A stretch of 32,238 bases of DNA from Caryophanon sp. (GTDB lineage: Bacteria > Bacillota > Bacilli > Bacillales_A > Planococcaceae), in contig JAHAYH010000116.1 in NCBI GenBank assembly GCA_018384745.1, positions 1 to 32,238 on the forward strand, read 5' to 3'. Position numbers and translations under genes: made by a program. Of the stretch, positions 18,075 through 25,229 are shown piece after piece. Within the stretch, counting starts at the first letter, position 1. The number at the start of each line of letters is the position of its first letter. The notes beneath the pieces are model-generated. The model saw nothing but the letters and a program-made list of their open reading frames with translations, was not told where the DNA came from and ran no database searches.

Positions 18075-18103
18075 ATTATACAAAAGTATGTTCGGTTTAT
18101 CGA
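18075..18103 (-). promoter_or_regulatory. addBA promoter
   Basis: TCGATA (18098-18103) and a perfect TATAAT (18075-18080) are separated by 17 bp on the minus strand. The predicted leader is only about 17 bases. The spacer holds a LexA-like sequence. Confidence 0.65.
18081..18094. promoter_or_regulatory. LexA-like (SOS) box in the addBA promoter spacer
   Basis: On the minus strand CGAACATACTTTTG fits the Bacillus SOS box CGAAC-N4-GTTCG at 8 of 10 half-site bases. It lies exactly between the -35 and -10 elements. An 8-of-10 match is expected by chance about once in 2-3 kb, so placement is the main support. Confidence 0.4.
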
Positions 18104-18126
18104 TTATTCATCCTTCATTGCATATC

Positions 18127-18162
18127 AAAAAAAGGAAGTAGAAATGGCTATGTCCACTTCCT
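18127..18162 (-). terminator. Intrinsic terminator of the TVP38/VTT gene
   Basis: The 7-bp stem AGGAAGT/ACTTCCT (18133-18139 with 18156-18162) overlaps the stop codon region and is followed on the minus strand by a T-run (18127-18133). It separates this gene from the addBA promoter. Confidence 0.65.
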
Positions 18163-18793
18163 ACTCCCTTTCATGCGTATGCTTTTTTTGCTGCTTAATA
18201 TGCTCAAAATCACGCTCCACACGCTTGTTTAAACGGCGCTCAAAAAACTTCCCGACCGCCCACATCGCCACGATCGCGACAACCGATAAAATCAGCTTCG
18301 TCGGACTCGTCAGCAACTCGCGCAAATCATAGCCAATATAGCTAATAAATAAAATCATCGCGCACTTCCCAGCAAACAGCACGATAAAATAATTGATCTT
18401 TTTAATATTTGAAATGCCCGCGACAATGTTGACGAGAACTGACGGGGTAAAGGGCAAACAAATGAGTACAAAAAGCGGACTCAAGCCGTTCGTATTGACC
18501 CAATGAATCAGCTTATGAAAACGCTTTTCAGTAATGCGGCGTACAAAGTGCGTATCACGAAAGGCACGCACGAGTAGAAACACGCAATACGAACCTGCCA
18601 CAGTCGCCGTCCACGTTAATAAAAACCCCCATAATAAGCCGTACGCACTCGCATTTGCGACGACAAATACAACGAGCGGTAAAAACGGTAAAAACGCTTC
18701 TATAAACGGTAAGAAAAATCCAATGATTGGGCCAAGTGCCTCGTAATAAGCCGTTAACCGGTCAAGTTGATCAAGCGTTAATAAATCCGTCAT
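18161..18793 (-). CDS. TVP38/TMEM64 (VTT domain) membrane protein
   Basis: This 210-residue membrane protein has an N-terminal helix pair and a VTT/SNARE-associated core. The family-typical segments are GFFLPFIEAFLPFLP, GSYCVFLLVRAF and CLPFTPSVLVNIVAG. A basic, His-rich C-terminal tail follows. DedA/VTT proteins are linked to lipid scrambling or transport; the exact role here is unknown. A homologous gene (yhjE) lies near addB in B. subtilis, and here the genes are adjacent. I place the start at ATG 18791-18793, eight bases after AGAGG. A GTG at 18800-18802 is in frame but overlaps that ribosome site. Only about 28 bp separate this start from the preceding terminator. Confidence 0.85.
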   Translation of the reverse strand: MTDLLTLDQLDRLTAYYEALGPIIGFFLPFIEAFLPFLPLVVFVVANASAYGLLWGFLLTWTATVAGSYCVFLLVRAFRDTHFVRRITEKRFHKLIHWVNTNGLSPLFVLICLPFTPSVLVNIVAGISNIKKINYFIVLFAGKCAMILFISYIGYDLRELLTSPTKLILSVVAIVAMWAVGKFFERRLNKRVERDFEHIKQQKKHTHERE

Positions 18794-18821
18794 TAGCATC
18801 ACCTCTTTTGTTTACTAAACG

Positions 18822-18870
18822 AAAAAACTAGCATATAAGTTCGCCGAATCGACGTCACCTATATGCTAGT
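18822..18870 (-). terminator. Intrinsic terminator of the MinJ-like gene
   Basis: A perfect 11-bp stem ACTAGCATATA/TATATGCTAGT (18827-18837 with 18860-18870) is followed on the minus strand by six T residues (18822-18827). It begins four bases after the stop codon. Confidence 0.85.
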
Positions 18871-18874
18871 CTCG

Positions 18875-20038
18875 CTATACGAGTAAGAGACCGATGCGGT
18901 AATGGTCTTCGACAAAAATCGCATGTTGTGTTAATCGTACTTCATTTTGATGGTCGAGCACCTCTAACTTACAGTAAGCGGCGTTAATTTGCAGCGCTTT
19001 GTACAACTCATCCTCCGTTTGTACGTGCTGACCGTTGACGCGGCGAATACATTCCCCGACGACTAAGCCCATTTTTTCAGCTGGTGAACCTGCTAAAACA
19101 CCCGCAATGACAACCCCTTCTTTTTTCGGTTGTACCGCATACGCATTGCCACTTTGCGCACGCTTTGCTTGCCATGTAATGAACAAGCGCCCTAATACAC
19201 CGACCGCTAAGCCGACGATGCCAAGCTCTGGCACAAACAGCGTCGCAAGGCCAAGTATGAGCACGAGTTCCCCTAAGCGTGACACGCGTTTTCCAAGCTG
19301 TGGATACACATATTGGGGCAACGTTTCACGCGTCACATGTTGAAAGCCAATGACCATTGGGAACAAGAAAAACGCAAACTCTTTATGCCCTAATGAAAAC
19401 TGCGGCCAATACGGAAACATTGCTGATACCGCATCCCCTGGCACGATGAATACAATCGGCAATAACCAAAGTTGCTTCGTCTTATATTCAATGCCGCGTA
19501 ACCCACGCTTTGTCTTCGTCAAAATTGGCGACGCAAACGTAGCCGCATGACGACGAATAAGCATGCCTTCTGCAATTAATAGCATTGCCGCAAACAACGT
19601 CACACAAACGACCGTGCCACCCCATACATTCATCCCTTCAAACGTATAGGACCATACCGTAAACGACCACTGCTGCTTCGTCACAAGCCATAGCACGAAA
19701 AACGCTACTGCGAACGCATAAATTGGCGCGCTAAACGTATATGTAAATAGGACGAGGGTAATGATGATACATAGCGTTACGATGAGGAGCCATTGCAGCG
19801 GTACGGTCATGCCGAACGCCAAGCTTAACACCGATATAATGACCCCTAACAGCAAGCCGTCACGCCACATGCTCATCACTTCTGAGCCGCCCCAAAGCAA
19901 TCGTCGATGAAACTGACGACGCTCACGCTTTACGCGCTGATATCCAAGTAAAAACGCAAGTATTACTGTTATATAGACGATTGGGTTCATGAAAAACCGC
20001 GCAATCGCCCATACTATTTCCATGAAAAATTGTTGCAC
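18875..20038 (-). CDS. minJ: MinJ-like polytopic PDZ protein
   Basis: This protein of about 387 residues has six to eight membrane helices in the first 290 residues and a C-terminal PDZ domain (about 300-380; GVLAGSPAEKMGLVVGECI is the ligand-groove region). The architecture, length and a location near ftsEX match B. subtilis MinJ, which bridges DivIVA and MinD to place the division site. I infer the same role. GTG at 20036-20038 is chosen, because GAAGGTGA lies about eight bases upstream. A GTG three codons earlier sits too close to that site, and an internal ATG at 20021-20023 has no ribosome site. A promoter with an extended -10 lies just upstream. Confidence 0.75.
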   Translation of the reverse strand: MQQFFMEIVWAIARFFMNPIVYITVILAFLLGYQRVKRERRQFHRRLLWGGSEVMSMWRDGLLLGVIISVLSLAFGMTVPLQWLLIVTLCIIITLVLFTYTFSAPIYAFAVAFFVLWLVTKQQWSFTVWSYTFEGMNVWGGTVVCVTLFAAMLLIAEGMLIRRHAATFASPILTKTKRGLRGIEYKTKQLWLLPIVFIVPGDAVSAMFPYWPQFSLGHKEFAFFLFPMVIGFQHVTRETLPQYVYPQLGKRVSRLGELVLILGLATLFVPELGIVGLAVGVLGRLFITWQAKRAQSGNAYAVQPKKEGVVIAGVLAGSPAEKMGLVVGECIRRVNGQHVQTEDELYKALQINAAYCKLEVLDHQNEVRLTQHAIFVEDHYRIGLLLV

Positions 20039-20073
20039 TGTCGTCACCTTCTGTTCTTACAATCACTACTGTC

Positions 20074-20102
20074 ATTGTACCAAATGCAGCCTGTATTGGA
20101 AA
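20074..20102 (-). promoter_or_regulatory. Candidate minJ promoter
   Basis: On the minus strand TTTCCA (20097-20102), a 17-bp spacer and TACAAT (20074-20079) preceded by TGG form an extended -10. The start would be about 30 bases before the GTG. Confidence 0.4.
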
Positions 20103-20156
20103 TGTGGAGAACGACCGTATTTTTTCCGCGATGCGCGAAAAATGTTCGCTCGATTA

Positions 20157-20702
20157 TTATTGTAAGTTTTGTACGTACTCGATGAGCATTTGTTCATTCA
20201 TGGCCCCTTGAATTTCATGCTGTACGCGTCCTTGTGCATCAATAATAAACGTCGTAGGAATCGTTAAAATGCGGTAACGCTCCTCCACATCACCATCCAC
20301 ATCCAGTGGCATCGGCAGTGTTAATTGATATTGTTCAATAAATGTATGCAGTCGCTCGTCATTTTGTTCGCGCGCCTTTAAATTGACCGCCACGACCTCG
20401 ACGTTATGCTTTTTGGCGTATTCATCATAATAGCGCTGCATCGCTGGCATTTCTTTGCGACAAGGTGGACACCATGATGCCCAAAAGTTTAACACGACAT
20501 GTTTGCCTCGTAGCGCCTGTAATGAAAACGGTTCACCCGTCGTGGTCACTAAATCAATTGCCGGTGCAAGCTCTCCTTGTGTCACGACCGTTACTGGTAC
20601 TTCTACGCCTTCTGCTGTTGATTGTCGCTTCGTATCAATAAACATCCATACCGCAATTGCGACGAGTAATAAAATGAGCACTAAACTGAACGTCTTTTTC
20701 AT
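20157..20702 (-). CDS. Membrane-anchored TlpA/ResA-type thiol-disulfide oxidoreductase
   Basis: This 181-residue protein has one N-terminal helix (about 5-22) that anchors a thioredoxin-like domain on the outside of the membrane. The active site is WCPPC (Cys77, Cys80), with the AhpC/TSA-type QALRGKHVVLNFWASW lead-in and the cis-proline loop TIPTTFI. Such proteins reduce or oxidise thiols of exported substrates such as apocytochromes; the partner here is unknown and no cytochrome genes are nearby. The ATG follows GGGGGG by seven bases. It lies between the M23 peptidase gene and minJ, a place where Bacillus carries ctpB instead. Confidence 0.85.
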   Translation of the reverse strand: MKKTFSLVLILLLVAIAVWMFIDTKRQSTAEGVEVPVTVVTQGELAPAIDLVTTTGEPFSLQALRGKHVVLNFWASWCPPCRKEMPAMQRYYDEYAKKHNVEVVAVNLKAREQNDERLHTFIEQYQLTLPMPLDVDGDVEERYRILTIPTTFIIDAQGRVQHEIQGAMNEQMLIEYVQNLQ

Positions 20703-20810
20703 GGATCCACCCCCCTACAGTTAGTATACAAAATCGATGCAGTCTACGCGTATTATTTCCGCTTATACGCCGTATACTCCTTTCATCCATTACCGAAACA
20801 ATCGTCGTTA

Positions 20811-20850
20811 AAACAAAAAAGCGAACGAACATGTAAAATGTTCATTCGCT
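20811..20850 (-). terminator. Intrinsic terminator after the M23 peptidase gene
   Basis: A 13-position stem with one mismatch (20820-20832 with 20838-20850) has a five-base loop. On the minus strand it is followed by TTTTTTGTTT. The plus side also has a short T-run, so it could act both ways. Confidence 0.75.
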
Positions 20851-20867
20851 TTTTATGCATCGCTTCG

Positions 20868-22202
20868 TTATAACGAGATGTAACGCAGTGGGTTCACAAC
20901 ACCCTCTTTTTGGCCACGCCACGGTCCTGTATGAATCTCAAAGTGTAAATGCGGACCTGTTGAGCGCCCTGTGTTCCCCATTTTCCCGATTTGCTGACCG
21001 GCACTTACCGTATCGCCAACACTCACCGAAAATGCACTTAAATGCGCATAAACAGAGGAGAATGTTTCACCATCAATCGTATGCACCATCATAATGACAT
21101 TGCCGTAGCCACCCATCGTGGACGCGTACGTAATCTCACCGCCAGCTGCCGCATAAATCGGCGTACCAACGGAATTGGCAATATCAATGCCGTAATGATA
21201 TTCCGGTCCACTGCCGATATCGCGCCATCCAAAGCCTGACGTAAAGCGACCGGCAGCTGGGCGAATCCACGTACCCGCTGGCAATGCAGGCGCGGCTGTT
21301 TCGACTTGCGCTTCTTGCACGAGGCTTCCGGTTACGCTAGAAGTGGCATTTGCTTGCTCGGCGGCTTGTTGTTGCGCTAAGCGCTCCGCTTCTTCCTTCG
21401 CTCGCTGCTCTGCTGCTAAACGTGCTTCCTCTGCTAAGCGCGCTTGCTCGGCAATGATTGCACGCTCTAGCTCATTGCTTAACGTCAACGCTTCTGAGTA
21501 TTCCGTTTCAAGCATCGATTTTTCTTCATATAAGCGCGCTTGTTCCGCTTCTAACGCATCGATCGCTTCATTGTTCGCAACCTTTTGCGTCGTCAGTTCT
21601 TCATTTAATTGCACAAGCTCCGCCTTTTGCTCTTGCTGTTGTTCCTTCGCTAGCTCCAGCTCTTCTTTTTGCGTTTCAATCGTCGCTTTGTCTTGCTGCT
21701 GCTCTTGCATGATGTTACGGTCTGCTTCAATTAACGTATTCACTGCCGTAAAGCGGTCAATTAAATCTGCAAAGCTGCTAGCACCTAAAATCACATCGAT
21801 GTAGCTCACCGTACCACCCGCTTGAATAGCTCGCGCGCGGTCTGCAAGCAATTGGTCACGCTCGGCAATTTTAGCAGCAAGCGTATCAATCGATTGTTGT
21901 AGCTCTGCAATCTCGCGCTCCGTTTTTTCAATCGCTTCGTTTGCGCGCGTAATTTGACCGGCTGTTTGTGTAATTTGTTCACTTAACGCTTCGACTTTCT
22001 CTGTAAGCGTGTCAATTTTAGATGACGCTTCATCGATCGATTGTTCCTTTTGTTCAATCGATTCATTCAACTCACCTTTTTTCGTTTCCGTTTGCTGCTG
22101 TTGCTGCTGTAACTCATCTAGCGTTTCCGCGTATGTAAGTGGCTGCACCACAAAGGTTGCGAGCAGCGCCGGAACTAACATTTTTCGCCAACGTCTCATC
22201 AC
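20868..22202 (-). CDS. Secreted PcsB-type coiled-coil / M23 peptidoglycan endopeptidase
   Basis: This 444-residue exported protein probably acts as the FtsEX-controlled cell-wall hydrolase. A signal peptide (1-25, cut after TYA) is followed by a long coiled coil (about 26-280). The coil is interrupted near 129-160 by the segment GGTVSYIDVILGASSFADLI, typical of PcsB/CwlO-type coiled-coil domains. An Ala/Glu-rich linker leads to an M23 (LytM) domain (about 312-444). The zinc and catalytic set is complete: His336, Asp340, His387 and HLH 418-420. It is therefore likely an active enzyme, unlike EnvC, whose LytM domain is degenerate. The GTG start is nine bases after AAAGGGG, with an ATG one codon later as an alternative. 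It starts 18 bp after ftsX, in the same operon. Confidence 0.9.
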   Translation of the reverse strand: MMRRWRKMLVPALLATFVVQPLTYAETLDELQQQQQQTETKKGELNESIEQKEQSIDEASSKIDTLTEKVEALSEQITQTAGQITRANEAIEKTEREIAELQQSIDTLAAKIAERDQLLADRARAIQAGGTVSYIDVILGASSFADLIDRFTAVNTLIEADRNIMQEQQQDKATIETQKEELELAKEQQQEQKAELVQLNEELTTQKVANNEAIDALEAEQARLYEEKSMLETEYSEALTLSNELERAIIAEQARLAEEARLAAEQRAKEEAERLAQQQAAEQANATSSVTGSLVQEAQVETAAPALPAGTWIRPAAGRFTSGFGWRDIGSGPEYHYGIDIANSVGTPIYAAAGGEITYASTMGGYGNVIMMVHTIDGETFSSVYAHLSAFSVSVGDTVSAGQQIGKMGNTGRSTGPHLHFEIHTGPWRGQKEGVVNPLRYISL

Positions 22203-22220
22203 ACATGACGTCCCCTTTCG

Positions 22221-23105
22221 TTATATACGTAAAAACTTGCGCACCGACATAAAACTACCAACGACGCCAATCGCAATCGCTAACAATAACAATAAGCCTG
22301 CTACTTCATACACAACAGGTGTGGGCGGTACAAGCTCAATTAACTGCCCTGATACGCGCGGTGCCACAACATCATACAGTTGATGATACAACACGATCGT
22401 TAATCCCATTGGTATAAGCGCACCGAGCATCCCAAGCCACATGCCTTCCAATAAAAATGGCATGCGCACAAATGAATTCGTCGCCCCAACAAGCTTCATA
22501 ATTTCAATTTCATCGCCACGCGCAATAATAGTAATGCGAATCGTATTGGAAATTAAAAAAACGGCCGTAAACAATAAGCCAACGATTAAAAAGAAGCCGA
22601 TATTTCGCGCTAAGCTAAGCGCATCAAATAAACGTTCTACCTTTTCCTCACCGTATACAACGTCCGCGGTATTGCTTAAATTATTAATTTCTGCTGCTAA
22701 ATGCGGGATATCCTTTGGCTGCAACGCACGCACATAAATGACGTTGTGCAGTGGGTTACTTTGTTCATACAGCTTCCAATCATCACCAAAATCTTCAATT
22801 AACGTCGCTAACTCTTGTTCTTTAGACGAATACTCGTAATCCGCAATCGCTGGCATATGGGCAATCGCATTGACGAGCTGTTGCTCCGCTTCTGCATCCG
22901 CGGTTAATTCAATTAACACTTTAATTTCAACATCTTGTTCTAAGTTACTGGCAATATGACTAACGTTTGCCATTAACATCGCAAATACCCCAACAATCAT
23001 TAATGTAACCGTCACGGCACTGATTGAAGCAAACGTCATCCAGCCGTTACGACCGAGCGAACGAAAGCTTTCACGGAAATGACGACGGATTGTATTAATG
23101 TTCAT
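22221..23105 (-). CDS. ftsX: Cell division ABC transporter permease FtsX
   Basis: This 294-residue membrane protein pairs with FtsE to switch on an extracellular peptidoglycan hydrolase. It has the FtsX layout: cytoplasmic N-terminus, first helix (about 20-45), a large extracellular domain (about 50-165) that contacts the hydrolase coiled coil, then three helices with the MacB/FtsX-type segment GDEIEIMKLVGATNSFVRMPF. I start at ATG 23103-23105, because GGAGGTGAT lies seven bases upstream. An in-frame ATG 18 codons earlier lies deep in ftsE and has no ribosome site. The gene overlaps the ftsE end by 11 bp. Confidence 0.95.
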   Translation of the reverse strand: MNINTIRRHFRESFRSLGRNGWMTFASISAVTVTLMIVGVFAMLMANVSHIASNLEQDVEIKVLIELTADAEAEQQLVNAIAHMPAIADYEYSSKEQELATLIEDFGDDWKLYEQSNPLHNVIYVRALQPKDIPHLAAEINNLSNTADVVYGEEKVERLFDALSLARNIGFFLIVGLLFTAVFLISNTIRITIIARGDEIEIMKLVGATNSFVRMPFLLEGMWLGMLGALIPMGLTIVLYHQLYDVVAPRVSGQLIELVPPTPVVYEVAGLLLLLAIAIGVVGSFMSVRKFLRI

Positions 23106-23781
23106 ACCCGTAATCACCTCCGTATTCATCGCGCACAATGACGCCATCTTCCACCGCAATAACGCGGCGACGCATCGTATTAACGATGTCTTTATTATGC
23201 GTAGCCATCACAATCGTTGTACCGTCTTGATTAATGTCATTAAAAATATCCATAATGCTCCACGCATTATCAGGGTCTAAGTTTCCGGTCGGCTCATCAG
23301 CAATGAGCACCGCTGGCTTGTTGACAATAGCGCGCGCAATCGCCACGCGTTGCTGCTCCCCACCCGATAGTTCTTGCGGAAAATGCTTTGCTTTTTTCGT
23401 CAATCCGACTTTTTGCAACACTTCTGCCACACGCTTTCGAATAACTTTTGGTTCCGCTTCTGTCACTTCAAGTGCAAACGCGACATTTTCATACACTGTG
23501 AGCTTCGGCAACAACTTAAAATCTTGATACACGACGCCGAGCTGTCGACGGAGCTGCGGCACTTTTTGGTCAGACAGCTTCGTTACATTGAAATTGTTGA
23601 CGATGATGGACCCTTTCGTCGCACGCTCCTCGCGATACATCAACTTAATAAACGTCGTTTTCCCAGCGCCACTTGGACCAACTACGTATACAAACTCACC
23701 TTTATTAATTTTTACAGAAATTCCTTTTACCGCGATCATGCCGTTGTCGTATTTTTTATATACATCCTGCATTTCGATCAT
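23095..23781 (-). CDS. ftsE: Cell division ATP-binding protein FtsE
   Basis: This 228-residue cytoplasmic ATPase drives FtsX. Walker A GPSGAGKTT (about 35-43), the signature LSGGEQQR, Walker B VLIADEPTGNLD and the H-loop ATHNKD are all present. The C-terminal end VRDEYGGDYGYEH is acidic and aromatic, as in other firmicute FtsE proteins. The ATG has AGGTGAT seven bases upstream. It is the first gene of the ftsE-ftsX-M23 operon, with its own extended -10 promoter. Confidence 0.97.
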   Translation of the reverse strand: MIEMQDVYKKYDNGMIAVKGISVKINKGEFVYVVGPSGAGKTTFIKLMYREERATKGSIIVNNFNVTKLSDQKVPQLRRQLGVVYQDFKLLPKLTVYENVAFALEVTEAEPKVIRKRVAEVLQKVGLTKKAKHFPQELSGGEQQRVAIARAIVNKPAVLIADEPTGNLDPDNAWSIMDIFNDINQDGTTIVMATHNKDIVNTMRRRVIAVEDGVIVRDEYGGDYGYEH

Positions 23782-23816
23782 GTATTTATCACCTAATTCG
23801 CTTAAATTCCTTCATC

Positions 23817-23844
23817 ATTATACCACTGTCGAAAGTAATTCAAA
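23817..23844 (-). promoter_or_regulatory. ftsEX operon promoter
   Basis: A perfect TATAAT (23817-23822) preceded by TGG makes an extended -10. The -35 (TTTGAA, 23839-23844, 16-bp spacer) is weak, as is common with extended -10 promoters. The leader would be about 30 bases. Confidence 0.5.
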
Positions 23845-23958
23845 GTAGCACATATAAAATGCGACGAATGTTACACTAAAAAGTTCGAATACCGTTGCAA
23901 TGAGTTTACCTATCCGTTATATCGGTCGCATTTTCACCATAATCATAGCGGCACAACG

Positions 23959-23997
23959 AAAAACATCATTCGAAACGAACTGTCTCGAATGATGTTT
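23959..23997 (-). terminator. Intrinsic terminator of the DUF4097 gene
   Basis: A perfect 13-bp stem AAACATCATTCGA/TCGAATGATGTTT (23961-23973 with 23985-23997) has an 11-base loop. On the minus strand it ends in a five-T run. It lies just past the stop codon. Confidence 0.8.
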
Positions 23998-24003
23998 CCA
24001 TCG

Positions 24004-25164
24004 TTACACTGTATATGGTTCTACCGATGCGTATTGCACAATTATTGTGCCGGCTTTTGTTTGCCCATCGATGTATAGCTTTTGCGTTTGTGGTACTTCT
24101 TTTTCAAAGCTCGTCACCTTTTGTAAAAATTGTTGCTCTTGTTCATGCTTCGCCACGTCATCTAAACGCACATCAAGCTTCCCTAAGTTCGACACAACTT
24201 TCCCTTTTAGTGACATGTTGCGTGGAATGTATAGTTCGACGTTCCCAGCAACCGTTTCAGCTTTCACTTTCGATGCAAACACCGTTTTTGTTGCCACCGT
24301 TACGTTGCCGTTTAACGATTTCGCATCAATGTCCTCAATGACACCATCGATGTAGACGCGACCGTTCATCGTTTCCACTTCTAAGTCGCGGCCCTTTAGC
24401 TGCTTTAACTCGATGGCACCATTGCTTGACTCTGCACTAAAACGCGTGAAGGCTGCACCGTTTGCGATAATCGATCCGTTATATGTTTTCACACGGATTT
24501 TATTCGCTACAACGTGATGCATCTTCACCGTACCGTTTAATAGCTTCAGCGTTAGCTCTGCGTATTCCTTTTTCGGTAAAGCAATCGTCATATTCACCTG
24601 CATCATTTTAAAGTCGCTAATGAGACGTAACGTTGTATCATCCACTTCTGCGACAAATCGCTTTAAAAACGTTTCTTCTAGCGTCGCTTCTTCCTCATTG
24701 CGCAATCCTGCTTTCACGTCGCATTTTACCGTAATCGTTTCAAGATCAGTCGGCTCAAATGTCACGCTACCATGCGGCACATCAATCGCAATGTTTTGCA
24801 ACGTTAAGCTATCGAATGTGTACGTATGCTCGAACTGTGTTGCGCCAACTTGCGGGAAATCAAAATCTTTCACGCGGTTTAAAGCGCCTGAAATAATGTC
24901 GACAAAGCGTGTGCCGACTTTTGAAAATTCCGCCTGCATCGTATCAAACGGTGACGCACCGCCTTCTTTTTTATCAAAAAATGCTTCGTCAAACCACGTT
25001 GCTGCTTTTGGTTTTTCCGTTGTCGGTTGCTCGCTCACTGGCTGATCCATCGCTGGGTCGACCTTTTTCGGATTTTCCAGTGCCTCTAACAACGTCAATG
25101 CTTCCTGTGCAGAAATTGTGCCATTTTCAACTAATTGTAAAATTCGCGCTCGTTCGTTTTGCAT
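24004..25164 (-). CDS. YvlB/LiaX-like DUF4097 beta-repeat protein
   Basis: This 386-residue protein has no signal peptide or membrane helix. A short helical N-terminal module (about 1-32; LVENGTISAQEALTLLEAL) resembles the SHOCT-like module of YvlB/LiaX proteins. After a Pro/Lys/Glu linker, the rest (about 110-386) consists of repeated short beta strands with alternating small and polar residues (LNGTVKM, YNGSIIAN, SNGAIEL, MNGRVYI, LNGNVTV), the DUF4097 beta-solenoid pattern. Relatives take part in cell-envelope stress sensing, and yvlB lies near uvrA in B. subtilis too. The ATG follows AAAGGATG by about nine bases. No clear promoter lies in the 65-bp gap behind uvrA, so co-transcription is possible. 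Confidence 0.75.
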   Translation of the reverse strand: MQNERARILQLVENGTISAQEALTLLEALENPKKVDPAMDQPVSEQPTTEKPKAATWFDEAFFDKKEGGASPFDTMQAEFSKVGTRFVDIISGALNRVKDFDFPQVGATQFEHTYTFDSLTLQNIAIDVPHGSVTFEPTDLETITVKCDVKAGLRNEEEATLEETFLKRFVAEVDDTTLRLISDFKMMQVNMTIALPKKEYAELTLKLLNGTVKMHHVVANKIRVKTYNGSIIANGAAFTRFSAESSNGAIELKQLKGRDLEVETMNGRVYIDGVIEDIDAKSLNGNVTVATKTVFASKVKAETVAGNVELYIPRNMSLKGKVVSNLGKLDVRLDDVAKHEQEQQFLQKVTSFEKEVPQTQKLYIDGQTKAGTIIVQYASVEPYTV

Positions 25165-25229
25165 TGTGTAATCATCCTTTTCTGTTTCGATATACTACTA
25201 ATACGTAAGAAGATTGCTAAAAGTTTCAC

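Noticed and set aside
20115-20145. CGCG-ATG-CGCG hairpin with T/A flanks after the TlpA-type gene
   Set aside because: On the minus strand the GC stem is followed by A residues, so it does not have the form of an intrinsic terminator.
21343-21804. Long plus-strand frame rich in Ser, Cys and Ala
   Set aside because: It is the antisense of the Gln/Glu/Ala-rich coiled coil of the M23 peptidase; no ribosome site and biased composition mark it as a shadow.
23106-23159. Longer ftsX start within ftsE
   Set aside because: The GGAGGTGAT site fits the ATG at 23105, and FtsX proteins begin close to that residue.
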